Made by a program: the position numbers and the translations under genes. Shown here piece after piece: positions 50,567 through 60,043 of a stretch of 64,000 nt of DNA (position 1 is the stretch's first letter; every line of letters begins with the position of its first letter). This stretch comes from an uncultured Clostridia bacterium (lineage in GTDB: Bacteria > Bacillota > Clostridia > Oscillospirales > Ruminococcaceae). Location: the NCBI GenBank assembly GCA_947626165.1, contig CANQRG010000009.1:57569-121568 (forward strand), in the 5' to 3' direction. The notes beneath the pieces were generated by a model. That model made no database searches. It worked only from the letters and a program-made list of their open reading frames with translations, and was not told the origin of the DNA.

Positions 50567-51181
50567 TTATTTAATAAGTAGGGAAAAGTTCTGTAAGATT
50601 TTAAGCCCTATTTTTCCGCTCTTTTCAGGGTGAAACTGCGCTCCGTAAACAAAATTCCCGTCCCAAACCATAGCGGGAACCTTGTCTCCGTATTCGCAGT
50701 AAGCAACTAAATTCTTATTATCATTATCGCAGTAAGCCTTGTAAGAATGTACAAAATACACATAATCATTCCCGGGTAGTCCCTCAAACAGCGGACAGTT
50801 TTTTATATTGTATTCAAGCTTGTTCCACCCCATATGCGGAATAATCAGATCAGGCTCGTTAATTTTGTCTACCTTTCCGTGAATAAGCCCAAGACCGTCA
50901 CATTCTTCAAATTCATAACCCTTGTCAAATAAAAGCTGCATTCCAAGACAAATACCCAAAAACGGCTTTTTGGTTGCCTCATACTTTATCGTGTCTATAA
51001 GACCGCTTTTTTTAAGCTCGTTCATAGCCCACGGAAAAGCCCCGACTCCGGGCAGTATTATAGCATCGGAGTTTTCAATGACCTTTCTTTCTTTTGTCAA
51101 AGCGCTCTCAATACCAAGCATATCAAGAGCATTTTTAACACTGAATATGTTCCCTGCTCCGTAATCAATTATAGCTATCAC
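50567..51181 (-). CDS. hisH: Imidazole glycerol phosphate synthase glutaminase subunit
   Basis: [41 protein letters not shown]. Confidence 0.97.
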   Translation of the reverse strand: MIAIIDYGAGNIFSVKNALDMLGIESALTKERKVIENSDAIILPGVGAFPWAMNELKKSGLIDTIKYEATKKPFLGICLGMQLLFDKGYEFEECDGLGLIHGKVDKINEPDLIIPHMGWNKLEYNIKNCPLFEGLPGNDYVYFVHSYKAYCDNDNKNLVAYCEYGDKVPAMVWDGNFVYGAQFHPEKSGKIGLKILQNFSLLIK

Positions 51182-51763
51182 TTATAACACTCCCTTAGTA
51201 GACAGAACCTCTCCGCTTTTATTTTCACAAATAGCCATTTTAAATGCGTGAGCGGCTGCCTTGTAAAGCGACTCGCATATGTGATGGTCATTGCTTCCAT
51301 AAATTTCTGATATGTGTAATGTTATACCCGAATTAAACGCAAACGCTCTGAAAAATTCCTCAACAAGGCAAGAATCCATCTCGCCTATTTTTTCATTACT
51401 AAAATCTGCATTAAACACCAAAAACGGTCTACCGCTTATATCAAGAGAACAAAAGCCCAAAGCCTCGTCCATAGGAATATATGCGCTGCCGTATCTGGCA
51501 ATGCCCGATTTATCTCCCAAAGCCTTTGCAACAGCCTGACCCAGAACGATCCCAGTATCCTCAACAGTGTGGTGACTGTCAACATTCAAATCGCCGGTCA
51601 CGTTTATCTGCAAATCAATGCCTGAGTGTACTCCAAACGCTGTAAGCATATGATCAAAAAATCCTATTCCCGTATCTACCGACACCTTACCATCGCCGTC
51701 CAGCTTTATAAATACGTTAATTTCCGTTTCCTTTGTCTTTCTCGAAATCTCGGCTGTTCTCAT
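51182..51763 (-). CDS. hisB: Imidazoleglycerol-phosphate dehydratase
   Basis: TGIGFFDHMLTAFGVHSGIDL, DSHHTVEDTGIVLGQA. Confidence 0.97.
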   Translation of the reverse strand: MRTAEISRKTKETEINVFIKLDGDGKVSVDTGIGFFDHMLTAFGVHSGIDLQINVTGDLNVDSHHTVEDTGIVLGQAVAKALGDKSGIARYGSAYIPMDEALGFCSLDISGRPFLVFNADFSNEKIGEMDSCLVEEFFRAFAFNSGITLHISEIYGSNDHHICESLYKAAAHAFKMAICENKSGEVLSTKGVL

Positions 51764-51788
51764 AATAATCCTCCGTTCATAAGCAAAG

Positions 51789-52850
51789 CTACTTATTTTT
51801 TAATATATCTTCTAATGCTTCAAAGAAATTATCCATCTCTTTGTTTGTACCTATCGTAATCCTCAGATAGTTATTTATCCTAGGCTTATCCCAATAGCGT
51901 ACGAAAATCCTTCTCTTTTTTAGCTCTTCAAAAATCTCACTTGCAGGCTTATTGGGGTGAGATGCAAAAATAAAATTGCTCTTTGAATCAGGAAAAGTAA
52001 ATCCAAGCTCTTTCAATTTTATCTTTGTTCTTTCCCTCATCTGAATAATTTTATTTATAGTTTCTACAAAATATCTTTCGTCCTTAACCGCCTCAACGCC
52101 GATTTTTTGAGTAAGACTGTTCATTGTGTAGGAATTGACTGAAAACTTGACATCATTCAGATATTTTATAAGCCTTTCATTTCCAATGGCAAAGCCTATT
52201 CTCGCTCCTGCCATTGAGCGTGACTTTGAAAATGTCTGAATAACAAGCAGATTATCATACTTTTTAAAAAGAGGAATACAGCTTACCTCGCCAAAATCTA
52301 TATAAGCCTCATCAATCATAACGATGACATCAGGATTTGCCTTTATAATACTTTCTATCTTGTCGAGGCTTTCATAAACTCCTGTCGGCGCATTGGGATT
52401 AGGAAAAATAATTCCGCCGTTTTCACAGTTATAATCATCTGGGTTTATTCTGAAATTTTCGTCAAGAGGTTTGGTCTTGTATGGAATATTATAAACCTTT
52501 GCCCAAACGTCGTAAAACGAATATGTTATATCAGGGAAAATAATCGGCTTATCTGAATTAAAAAACGTCATAAAAGACATTGAAATAACATCGTCAGAGC
52601 CAACGCCAACAAAAACCTGTGACGGCTTTACTCCGTACCTCTCAGCAATCGCATTAACAAGCTCCTCAGATGAGGGATCAGGATAAAGCCTTAAATTATC
52701 CGCATTATAATCCTTCAAAGCCTTAATAACTCCATCGGCAGGAAGGTACGGATTTTCATTTGTGTTTAATTTAATTATACCCTTATCCTTTGGCTGTTCT
52801 CCGGGAATATAAGGCTCAACCCTTTTTACATTGCTTTCCCAATTTCTCAT
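51789..52850 (-). CDS. hisC: Histidinol-phosphate aminotransferase
   Basis: IKLNTNENPYLP, FSKSRSMAGARIGFAIG. Confidence 0.95.
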   Translation of the reverse strand: MRNWESNVKRVEPYIPGEQPKDKGIIKLNTNENPYLPADGVIKALKDYNADNLRLYPDPSSEELVNAIAERYGVKPSQVFVGVGSDDVISMSFMTFFNSDKPIIFPDITYSFYDVWAKVYNIPYKTKPLDENFRINPDDYNCENGGIIFPNPNAPTGVYESLDKIESIIKANPDVIVMIDEAYIDFGEVSCIPLFKKYDNLLVIQTFSKSRSMAGARIGFAIGNERLIKYLNDVKFSVNSYTMNSLTQKIGVEAVKDERYFVETINKIIQMRERTKIKLKELGFTFPDSKSNFIFASHPNKPASEIFEELKKRRIFVRYWDKPRINNYLRITIGTNKEMDNFFEALEDILKNK

Positions 52851-52863
52851 TATAAACTTTCCT

Positions 52864-54153
52864 TTATTCAAATCTTACCTTAATCGCATTTGCGTGAGCG
52901 GTAAGTCCCTCTTTCTCAGCAATCAAAACAATATCGTCCTTTGCTTCTCTTAGTGCGTCCTTTGTGTAATATATAAAACTTGAACGCTTTTCAAAGCTGT
53001 TTACAGAAAGCGGTGAGAAAAATCTTGCCGTACCGCTTGTAGGCAGAACATGGTTAGGTCCTGCATAGTAATCGCCCAGCGGTTCTGGCGCATATGAGCC
53101 TAAAAATATTGAGCCTGCGTTATCTAATCTGCCTACATACTCTAATGGATTTTCAAAAAGTACCTCTAAGTGTTCAGGTGCAAGGTCATTAGCAAGTTGT
53201 ACAGCCTTATCCTTTGAATCGCATACAATTATTGCTCCGAAGCCTGTCAGTGATTCATCAATTATCTCTTTTCTTGAAAGCTCCTTTATCTGGCGCTCCA
53301 GTTCGGCTTTAACATCACCTGCAAGCCTTTCGCTTGTTGTAACTAAAATAGCCGAAGCAATTCTATCGTGCTCTGCCTGACTCATCAAATCAGCCGCAAC
53401 AAACTTAGGGTTTGCGCTCTCATCAGCGATTACCAAAATCTCGCTTGGACCTGCTATCATATCAATGTCAACTGTACCGTATAAAATCTTCTTTGCAGTT
53501 GCAACAAAAATATTTCCGGGACCTACTATCTTATCTACTTTAGGAATTGTCTCTGTACCATACGCAAGCGCCGCTATTGCTTGAGCGCCTCCTGTCAGAA
53601 ATACTCTGTCAACACCGCATATTGCCGCCGCAACTAAAATGTCCTTATTAGGTGTTCCGTCCTTTAGCGGAGGAGTAACCATAATTATTTCCTTAACACC
53701 TGCGATTTTTGCAGGGATCGCATTCATAAGTACAGACGACGGATAAGCGGCTGTTCCACCTGGAACATACAAACCGACACGCTCCAGACCTCTTACTCTC
53801 TGCCCAAGAATAACTCCGTTAGCTTTATTATCTACAAAGCTCTGCGACTTCTGTCTGTTGTGAAAGTCTGCAATGTTTTCCTGTGCGTTTAAAAGTGCCT
53901 CTACAAAAGCAGGATCAGCCTCAGTCAGCGCATCGTTTATAACATCTCTCGGAACTTCATAGTATTCCGGTGCTTTACCGTCAAACTTTATTGTGTAATC
54001 ATTTACAGCCTTGTCTCCGCCTGCTTTTACAGTATCAATAATCTCACTTACTATCGCAGTTACCTTTTTATCCGTTTCGCCGTTTCGGTCAGCTACCTGT
54101 TTTAAAAACTCAACCTCGTCTTTACCGTTTGCGTAAATCGTCTTTATACTCAT
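52864..54153 (-). CDS. hisD: Histidinol dehydrogenase
   Basis: RVGLYVPGGTAAYPSSVLMNAIPAKIAGV, IDMIAGPSEILVIAD. Confidence 0.97.
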   Translation of the reverse strand: MSIKTIYANGKDEVEFLKQVADRNGETDKKVTAIVSEIIDTVKAGGDKAVNDYTIKFDGKAPEYYEVPRDVINDALTEADPAFVEALLNAQENIADFHNRQKSQSFVDNKANGVILGQRVRGLERVGLYVPGGTAAYPSSVLMNAIPAKIAGVKEIIMVTPPLKDGTPNKDILVAAAICGVDRVFLTGGAQAIAALAYGTETIPKVDKIVGPGNIFVATAKKILYGTVDIDMIAGPSEILVIADESANPKFVAADLMSQAEHDRIASAILVTTSERLAGDVKAELERQIKELSRKEIIDESLTGFGAIIVCDSKDKAVQLANDLAPEHLEVLFENPLEYVGRLDNAGSIFLGSYAPEPLGDYYAGPNHVLPTSGTARFFSPLSVNSFEKRSSFIYYTKDALREAKDDIVLIAEKEGLTAHANAIKVRFE

Positions 54154-54200
54154 ATTTCTGCCCCTTGCGGAGCATTCCTCCTCTCGAAATTTAACCTAAC

Positions 54201-54830
54201 TTAAAGATTTGCTTCTACAAGCGAAACAAGCTTTTCAATTTCTGCCTGTCTCAGCTTCATACTCACCGTGTTTACTATAAGCCTTGCTGAAATTGGCGCA
54301 ATATCTTCAATAATTTCAAGACCGTTTTCCTTTAGCGTCGTTCCAGTTTCAACAATATCTACAATACCATCGGATAGCTCCAAAAGTGGTGCCAACTCAA
54401 CTGAACCCTCTATCTTGACAATTTCCAGATCCATACCCTTAGCTTCAAAATACGCTCTTGCAACATTCGGATACTTAGTCGCTATCGTTTTGATGTCGTA
54501 ACCGCCGTAGAAGCCCGAACCCTTCTTTGCGGCAAGTGCAAATCTGCATCTGCCGAAGCCTAAGTCAACAAGCTCGAAAAACGAACCGCCCATTTCCATA
54601 ATTGTATCTTTCCCCACAACGCCCATATCACAGACGCCGTGCTCGACATATGTAATTACATCATTTGCCTTTGCAAGAACAACCTCTAAATTAGCGTCAG
54701 GAATGGGAAGTATCAGCTTTCTTCCCTTTTCTCGTACACTTGTGCAGTCAAAACCGATTTTCTCTAAAAGCCCGACTGTATCCTTTTCAAGCCTGCCCTT
54801 TGTCAGAGCAATTCTAATAGGTTTATTCAT
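54201..54830 (-). CDS. hisG: ATP phosphoribosyltransferase, short form
   Basis: IRIALTKGRLEKDTVGLLEKIG; short catalytic form paired with HisZ. Confidence 0.96.
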   Translation of the reverse strand: MNKPIRIALTKGRLEKDTVGLLEKIGFDCTSVREKGRKLILPIPDANLEVVLAKANDVITYVEHGVCDMGVVGKDTIMEMGGSFFELVDLGFGRCRFALAAKKGSGFYGGYDIKTIATKYPNVARAYFEAKGMDLEIVKIEGSVELAPLLELSDGIVDIVETGTTLKENGLEIIEDIAPISARLIVNTVSMKLRQAEIEKLVSLVEANL

Positions 54831-54899
54831 AATATACATCAATTTCCTTTCAAATTCAAGATGTCAAATGCAAGAACTATTCTAAATCAAAGTATCATC

Positions 54900-56096
54900 T
54901 TATAAATCAATTTCCTTAACCTCATTTGACACTGCATACAGCTTTGATATTCCCTTTTTCCGTGCGTATTCTATCGTTTCTTCAAGCGTTTCAAAAAGCG
55001 AATTCTCAACTGTCATTCCGCTTTTTGCTAGAGCATTTGAATACGCAACAGCTTTCAAAACATTTTCTTTCTCACCGAATACAATAGCGTCTGCAACCTT
55101 AGTTCTCGGCGCGTTATCGCTTTTAAGCAGCAGCGATGAAACTGCATTGACATTTATTCCAAAGCCTGTGGCGGCAGCGTCAAAACCAAATTCAGATATT
55201 AGCTTATTATAACGTCCGCCAGACAAAACAGGCTCGCCTATTCCCTCTAAATATCCTCTGAAAACTATTCCTGTGTAGTAATCTACTCTGTTTACCGTTC
55301 CTAGATCGACAATGATTTTGCCCTCATATCCCAGCTTTGACAGCGAATTATACACATACCTTAAATCAGAAAGCATTTTTTCTATCTTCTCATCAGAAAA
55401 CAGCTTTGATGCTCTCTCGAATACCTCTTCGCCGCCGAATAAACGAGGAAGCTGCTTTAGCGCTCTTGTAGCATCGTTATCGCTTATTCCGTCAAGTAAA
55501 TCATTAAGCGCAGGATAGTTCTTATTAGAAACCAGATATCTGATTTCCTCCGCTGTGTTTTCATCAATATCCAACTTGGAAATAAGCTCCTTGAAAAATC
55601 CTATTGTTCCAATTTCTAGACGGAATTTATCCTTTTCAAATGCTGTAAGCGTCTCCATTGCCGTAGACAATACCTCAAAATCCGCTTTCCTGGAATCTGA
55701 ACCGATAAGCTCAATACCTGCCTGAACAATTTCATCAGAATGACCTTTCAGCAAAACGTTATTCTCATACATCGTCTGTATGTAATACAATCTCAGCGGC
55801 ATTTCAGCGTCTTTAAGACGTGTGGCAACAAGCCTTGCAATCGGTATCGTTGAATCAGGGCGCATAGCAATAAGCCTCCCCTTTGAATCAACGAGCTTGT
55901 ATAACTGTTCCTGAGGTATAGACCTTGACCCTTTATTAAATACATCATAAAATTCAATTCCCGTTGTCACGACTTCGCTGTAACCGTGGGACTTAAAAAT
56001 CTCAGCAAAATTATTTTCAACAGCACGTCTTGACAAACATTCGTCAAATAACAAATCCTTAGTACCTTCAGGGGTTATCAAATCATATCTTTTCAT
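54900..56096 (-). CDS. hisZ: ATP phosphoribosyltransferase regulatory subunit
   Basis: TPEGTKDLLFDECLSRRAVENNFAEIFKSHGYSEVVTTGIEFYDVF. Confidence 0.95.
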   Translation of the reverse strand: MKRYDLITPEGTKDLLFDECLSRRAVENNFAEIFKSHGYSEVVTTGIEFYDVFNKGSRSIPQEQLYKLVDSKGRLIAMRPDSTIPIARLVATRLKDAEMPLRLYYIQTMYENNVLLKGHSDEIVQAGIELIGSDSRKADFEVLSTAMETLTAFEKDKFRLEIGTIGFFKELISKLDIDENTAEEIRYLVSNKNYPALNDLLDGISDNDATRALKQLPRLFGGEEVFERASKLFSDEKIEKMLSDLRYVYNSLSKLGYEGKIIVDLGTVNRVDYYTGIVFRGYLEGIGEPVLSGGRYNKLISEFGFDAAATGFGINVNAVSSLLLKSDNAPRTKVADAIVFGEKENVLKAVAYSNALAKSGMTVENSLFETLEETIEYARKKGISKLYAVSNEVKEIDL

Positions 56097-56147
56097 TTTT
56101 CACTCCGAAATAGTTATATATTTTTCTTACATCAGCTTATATTATTT

Positions 56148-56173
56148 ACTTTATCTTAGTAAAGTGATATCAC
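56148..56173. promoter_or_regulatory. Candidate his-operon operator
   Basis: ACTTTA-N6-TAAAGT (56148-56165) overlapping GTGATATCAC palindrome (56164-56173), just downstream of the promoter. Confidence 0.55.
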
Positions 56174-56187
56174 GCTAATCTAGTAGC

Positions 56188-56216
56188 ATAATATCATAGT
56201 AAAATCACTTTGTCAA
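56188..56216 (-). promoter_or_regulatory. Sigma-A promoter of his operon (TTGACA-17-TATTAT)
   Basis: Minus strand TTGACA AAGTGATTTTACTATGA TATTAT. Confidence 0.8.
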
Positions 56217-56267
56217 TAAAGTTTAGTAAAATTCACAGTTAGTTTACATTTAGGAATTTGTAAAACC

Positions 56268-56370
56268 ACGTTCAACGACAGGCTTATCAATTGATAATTG
56301 ACAATGGATAATGGATAATGGATAATGGATAATGGATAATGGATAATGGATAATTATCAGGAGCAAGACA
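56268..56370. repeat. Mosaic intergenic repeat, site I, with 9 tandem heptamers
   Basis: TTGATAA TTGACAA (TGGATAA)x7 at 56291-56353, preceded by CAACGACAGGCTTATCAA, followed by GAGCAAGA. Confidence 0.9.
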
Positions 56371-56398
56371 AAAGCGTTCGGAATTTTTCCGAACGCTT
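56371..56398 (-). terminator. Terminator of engB-lon unit
   Basis: AAAGCGTTCGGAATTTTTCCGAACGCTT. Confidence 0.8.
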
Positions 56399-56409
56399 CT
56401 GTGTTTTTA

Positions 56410-56997
56410 TCAATTAGCACTTACATCTTCAATTATCTCTTTTATTGTGTCTATGCCCTCGCCTGTCTGTGCAGAGCAAGGTATAACTGTTATATCATCA
56501 AAATATGGTATCTCGCTTTTGAAAGCCTCCAGTCTTTGCTTTTTCGCCGTTGGCTTGAGCTTATCGGCCTTCGTAAGCACAACAACAAACGGAAGCTCGT
56601 TTTCAACCATAAAATCTATCATCATAAGGTCGTCTTTTGAGGGCGCATGACGCATATCAATTAGTTGGAAAATTAAATCAATCCTTCTCGATTTGTCATT
56701 GAGATACCCCTCTATAAGACTAGCCCATCTTTTCTTTTCACCCTTAGAAACCTTAGCATAGCCGTATCCGGGTAAATCGACAATATAAATATTCTCAAAA
56801 CTGAAAAAGTTAATAGTAACCGTCTTTCCCGGCATAGAGCTTACCTTTGCTAACTGCTTTCGGTTGAATATTTTATTGATAAGCGAAGACTTACCGACAT
56901 TAGAACGCCCCGAAAAGGCTATCTCTATGCGTTCCGCTTTGGGTATCTGGTCAAGCCGACCGTATGATGTTTTAAATTCTACGTTGTTAAAATTCAA
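56410..56997 (-). CDS. engB: Ribosome biogenesis GTPase EngB/YsxC
   Basis: IAFSGRSNVGKSSLINKIFNRK, VDLPGYGYAKVSK. Confidence 0.96.
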   Translation of the reverse strand: MNFNNVEFKTSYGRLDQIPKAERIEIAFSGRSNVGKSSLINKIFNRKQLAKVSSMPGKTVTINFFSFENIYIVDLPGYGYAKVSKGEKKRWASLIEGYLNDKSRRIDLIFQLIDMRHAPSKDDLMMIDFMVENELPFVVVLTKADKLKPTAKKQRLEAFKSEIPYFDDITVIPCSAQTGEGIDTIKEIIEDVSAN

Positions 56998-57063
56998 GTC
57001 TGTTTTCTGCCCCTTGGGGCATTCCTCCTTTTATGTTATTAACCGTCATATGTATTTTTAATA

Positions 57064-59484
57064 CTAAACCGCAGCGGTGATACTCTCTTTTGACGTTTCA
57101 CCTGCAATCATACCAAGCGGAATTTTATCCTCGATTTCTTTAATATCCAACGCTGTTTCAAGAACATCGCTTATATTCTTTGCCAAAACAATTTCAACAG
57201 ATGATTTAACTGTCTCGTCGATCTCCTCAATATCCGCCTTGTTGTCATATGGTATTATTATTGTTTTGATTCCTGCTTTATAAGCTGCCATAGACTTTTC
57301 TCTTAAACCGCCTATAGGCAGAACCTTTCCCCTCAGGGTTATCTCACCCGTCATAGCGACAGAGCTTTTAACAGGAGTACCAGACAGTGCTGAAATCATA
57401 GCCGTAACCATAGTAACTCCCGCCGAAGGACCGTCCTTTGGCACTGCTCCCTCAGGTGCGTGAATATGCAGATCCTTAGTTTTATAAAATTCCTTATCAA
57501 TATTGAACTTATCAGCTACACTTCTGCAATAGCTTACTGCTATCTTAGCGCTTTCCTTCATAACGTCTCCGAGAGAGCCGGTAAGAGTTATCTCACCCTT
57601 TCCGTCAAGCACTAAAACCTCCATTGGCATAGTAACGCCGCCTACAGCCGTCCACGCAAGACCGTTTACTAAGCCTATCTCGCTTTCTTTTGCAACAAGG
57701 TCGGGAAGATACTTTTTAACACCTAGATACTCTTCGATATTGCTCTCTTTAAATGTGACCTTTTTAACGTCGTTTTCCACAATTTCTTTAGCTGCCTTTC
57801 TGCATAGAGAAGCAATACATCTTTCAAGCTTTCTGACACCTGCTTCCCTTGTATAGCTATCAACAAGAGTGTATATGCAGTCATCAGTGATTTTCATTTG
57901 CGCTGCTTTCATTCCATTAGCCTTTAGCTGTTTTGGAATAAGATGGCGCTTTGCAATATTAAACTTTTCCTCTCTGGTGTAGCTTGAAAGCTCAATAACC
58001 TCCATTCTGTCGAGCAAAGGCGCTTGAACAGTATTAAGGTTATTTGCCGTTGTGATAAAAAGAACATTCGACAAATCAAATGGCATTTCAATGTAGTGAT
58101 CTCTGAACTCTTTATTCTGTTCGCTGTCTAAAACCTCAAGCATTGCAGAAGACGGATCGCCTCTGAAATCATTGCTCATTTTATCTATCTCGTCTAAAAG
58201 CATTACCGGATTGTTAGTTCCTGCCTGTTTGAGCGCAGTTATAATTCTTCCCGGCATTGCACCAACATACGTTTTCCTGTGACCTCTTATATCAGATTCG
58301 TCCTTAACTCCTCCGAGCGATACTCTTACATACTGTCTGCCCAAAGCGTGAGCTATTGACCTGCCGATTGAAGTTTTGCCCACTCCCGGAGGTCCGGCAA
58401 GACATATGATCTGACCTTTAACATCAGGGTTAAGAGCCTTTACAGACAGAATTTCCAGTATTCTTTCCTTTACCTTTTTCAGACCGTAATGATCTGCGTC
58501 AAGAATTTTTCTTGCCTTCTCAATATTTGCTGTATCTTCAGTAGATTTATTCCAAGGGAGAGCCAAACAGGTATCAAGATAAGTTCTTATAACAACAGCC
58601 TCCTGAGAACCAGACGGCATTTTCTCAAGCCTTCTGACCTCTGCCATAAGTTTATCTTGACGCTCTTCGTCAAGATTTAGTTCGCATATTTTATTAGTAT
58701 ACGATTCAATGTCATCTTCTTCAGAGTCATCTCCAAGCTCAGAACGTATAACCTTTAGCTGTTCTCTGAGATAATATTCTCTTTGGTTTTCTTCTATATT
58801 CTGCGATACCTGAGACTGTATCTCTTTCTCAATAGATAACACCTCAAGCTCGTTTGACAACATGCTGATAAGCTGTGTAAGCTTTTCACCTACGGTTTTT
58901 ATTTCCAAAAGCATCTGCTTATATTCAGCCGAAATGGATATATTGAAAACTACAGATTCAAACAAATCCTTTGGCGTCTGTGCAGAATACACCGAAGCTA
59001 AAATCTCCTTTGGCATTCTCGGAACATTTTCAGCATACTCTCTAAAGGTTCGTTTTACCTCTCTCATTACAGCTTGAAGCTCATAATCGTCCAAAGGTTC
59101 TCTGGAATATGTAGGAAGCCTTTTAACCTGTGCCTCTAAATATCCATTCTCGCAGAGATAAATATTTTGCGCTTTTGCTTTGTAAAGTCCCTCAACCAAT
59201 ACTCTTGAATATCCCTCAGGAGTTTTTATTATCTGTTTTATTTCGGCTATTACACCGGTTTTATACAAATCTTTAAAATCAGGCTTATCTACAATCAAAT
59301 CCTTCTGAGTAGTCAGAAAAACCATTCTGTCATTATCCAGCGCCGCCTTTAAGGCAAGAACTGACCTAGATCGAGCTACGTCAAAATGCATTACCATATT
59401 TGGAAACAATACGATATCTCTCATAGCTACACAAGGCATTATCTGTATATTTTTTGTGTTTGACGTTTTTATTTTCTCATTCAT
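57064..59484 (-). CDS. lon: ATP-dependent protease Lon
   Basis: GPPGVGKTSIGRSIAHALGRQYVRVSLGGVKDESDIRGHRKTYVGAMPGRI; PKDGPSAGVT. Confidence 0.98.
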   Translation of the reverse strand: MNEKIKTSNTKNIQIMPCVAMRDIVLFPNMVMHFDVARSRSVLALKAALDNDRMVFLTTQKDLIVDKPDFKDLYKTGVIAEIKQIIKTPEGYSRVLVEGLYKAKAQNIYLCENGYLEAQVKRLPTYSREPLDDYELQAVMREVKRTFREYAENVPRMPKEILASVYSAQTPKDLFESVVFNISISAEYKQMLLEIKTVGEKLTQLISMLSNELEVLSIEKEIQSQVSQNIEENQREYYLREQLKVIRSELGDDSEEDDIESYTNKICELNLDEERQDKLMAEVRRLEKMPSGSQEAVVIRTYLDTCLALPWNKSTEDTANIEKARKILDADHYGLKKVKERILEILSVKALNPDVKGQIICLAGPPGVGKTSIGRSIAHALGRQYVRVSLGGVKDESDIRGHRKTYVGAMPGRIITALKQAGTNNPVMLLDEIDKMSNDFRGDPSSAMLEVLDSEQNKEFRDHYIEMPFDLSNVLFITTANNLNTVQAPLLDRMEVIELSSYTREEKFNIAKRHLIPKQLKANGMKAAQMKITDDCIYTLVDSYTREAGVRKLERCIASLCRKAAKEIVENDVKKVTFKESNIEEYLGVKKYLPDLVAKESEIGLVNGLAWTAVGGVTMPMEVLVLDGKGEITLTGSLGDVMKESAKIAVSYCRSVADKFNIDKEFYKTKDLHIHAPEGAVPKDGPSAGVTMVTAMISALSGTPVKSSVAMTGEITLRGKVLPIGGLREKSMAAYKAGIKTIIIPYDNKADIEEIDETVKSSVEIVLAKNISDVLETALDIKEIEDKIPLGMIAGETSKESITAAV

Positions 59485-59812
59485 TATATGTATGTTCCTT
59501 TCTTTCTATTTAAACTGTATGTCATTGATCATGTAAACTTCCAAGAATGTAAACATTGTATCAGCACTTACGATTAAGGTTATTATAACAGTATTCGCAG
59601 ATTTTTGCAACAGGAATTATATTCTTGTCAATGGAAAGTGCGTTGATAATGAAATCACTTGAATAAGCCATTTGAAACAGGTAAGGAAAGGAGATCATAT
59701 GTGCCTGATTTTTTCAAATATTTGGTTGGTGATAGTTCGAGTCCTTACAGTTCCGTAAATTTCCCCAAAACGATCGATGAAACTACCTTTTGAAATTTTA
59801 TTCAAAAATGCA

Positions 59813-59839
59813 AAAAAGTCCCGAAAATACGGGACTTTT
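59813..59839 (-). terminator. Terminator downstream of tRNA-Pro
   Basis: AAAAAGTCCCGAAAATACGGGACTTTT. Confidence 0.8.
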
Positions 59840-59868
59840 CATAGGCGATCGATTTTACTACCCTTTCA

Positions 59869-59944
59869 TGGTCGGAGTAACAAGACTTGAACTTGCGACC
59901 TCTTGACCCCCAGTCAAGCGCGCTACCACCTGCGCCATACCCCG
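59869..59944 (-). tRNA. tRNA-Pro (anticodon GGG), CCA encoded
   Basis: CGGGGTATGGCGCAGGTGGTAGCGCGCTTGACTGGGGGTCAAGAGGTCGCAAGTTCAAGTCTTGTTACTCCGACCA; acceptor, anticodon and T stems pair. Confidence 0.95.
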
Positions 59945-60043
59945 ATAAAATAATTATACATCATTTCTTATCATTTGTCCAGCACAAAATAAAATTTTTT
60001 CAGCCTTATTAATCTACAAAATTATTAAATTGACTACCCCAGC

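Noticed and set aside
56291-56353. Possible CRISPR array (regular short repeats)
   Set aside because: Units are contiguous 7-mers with no spacers, and no cas genes are in the window.
59701-59760. Tiny ORF with good RBS (AGGAAAGGAGATCATATG)
   Set aside because: It encodes only 19 aa (MCLIFSNIWLVIVRVLTVP) with no conserved features; insufficient support, though it could be a leader peptide or fragment.
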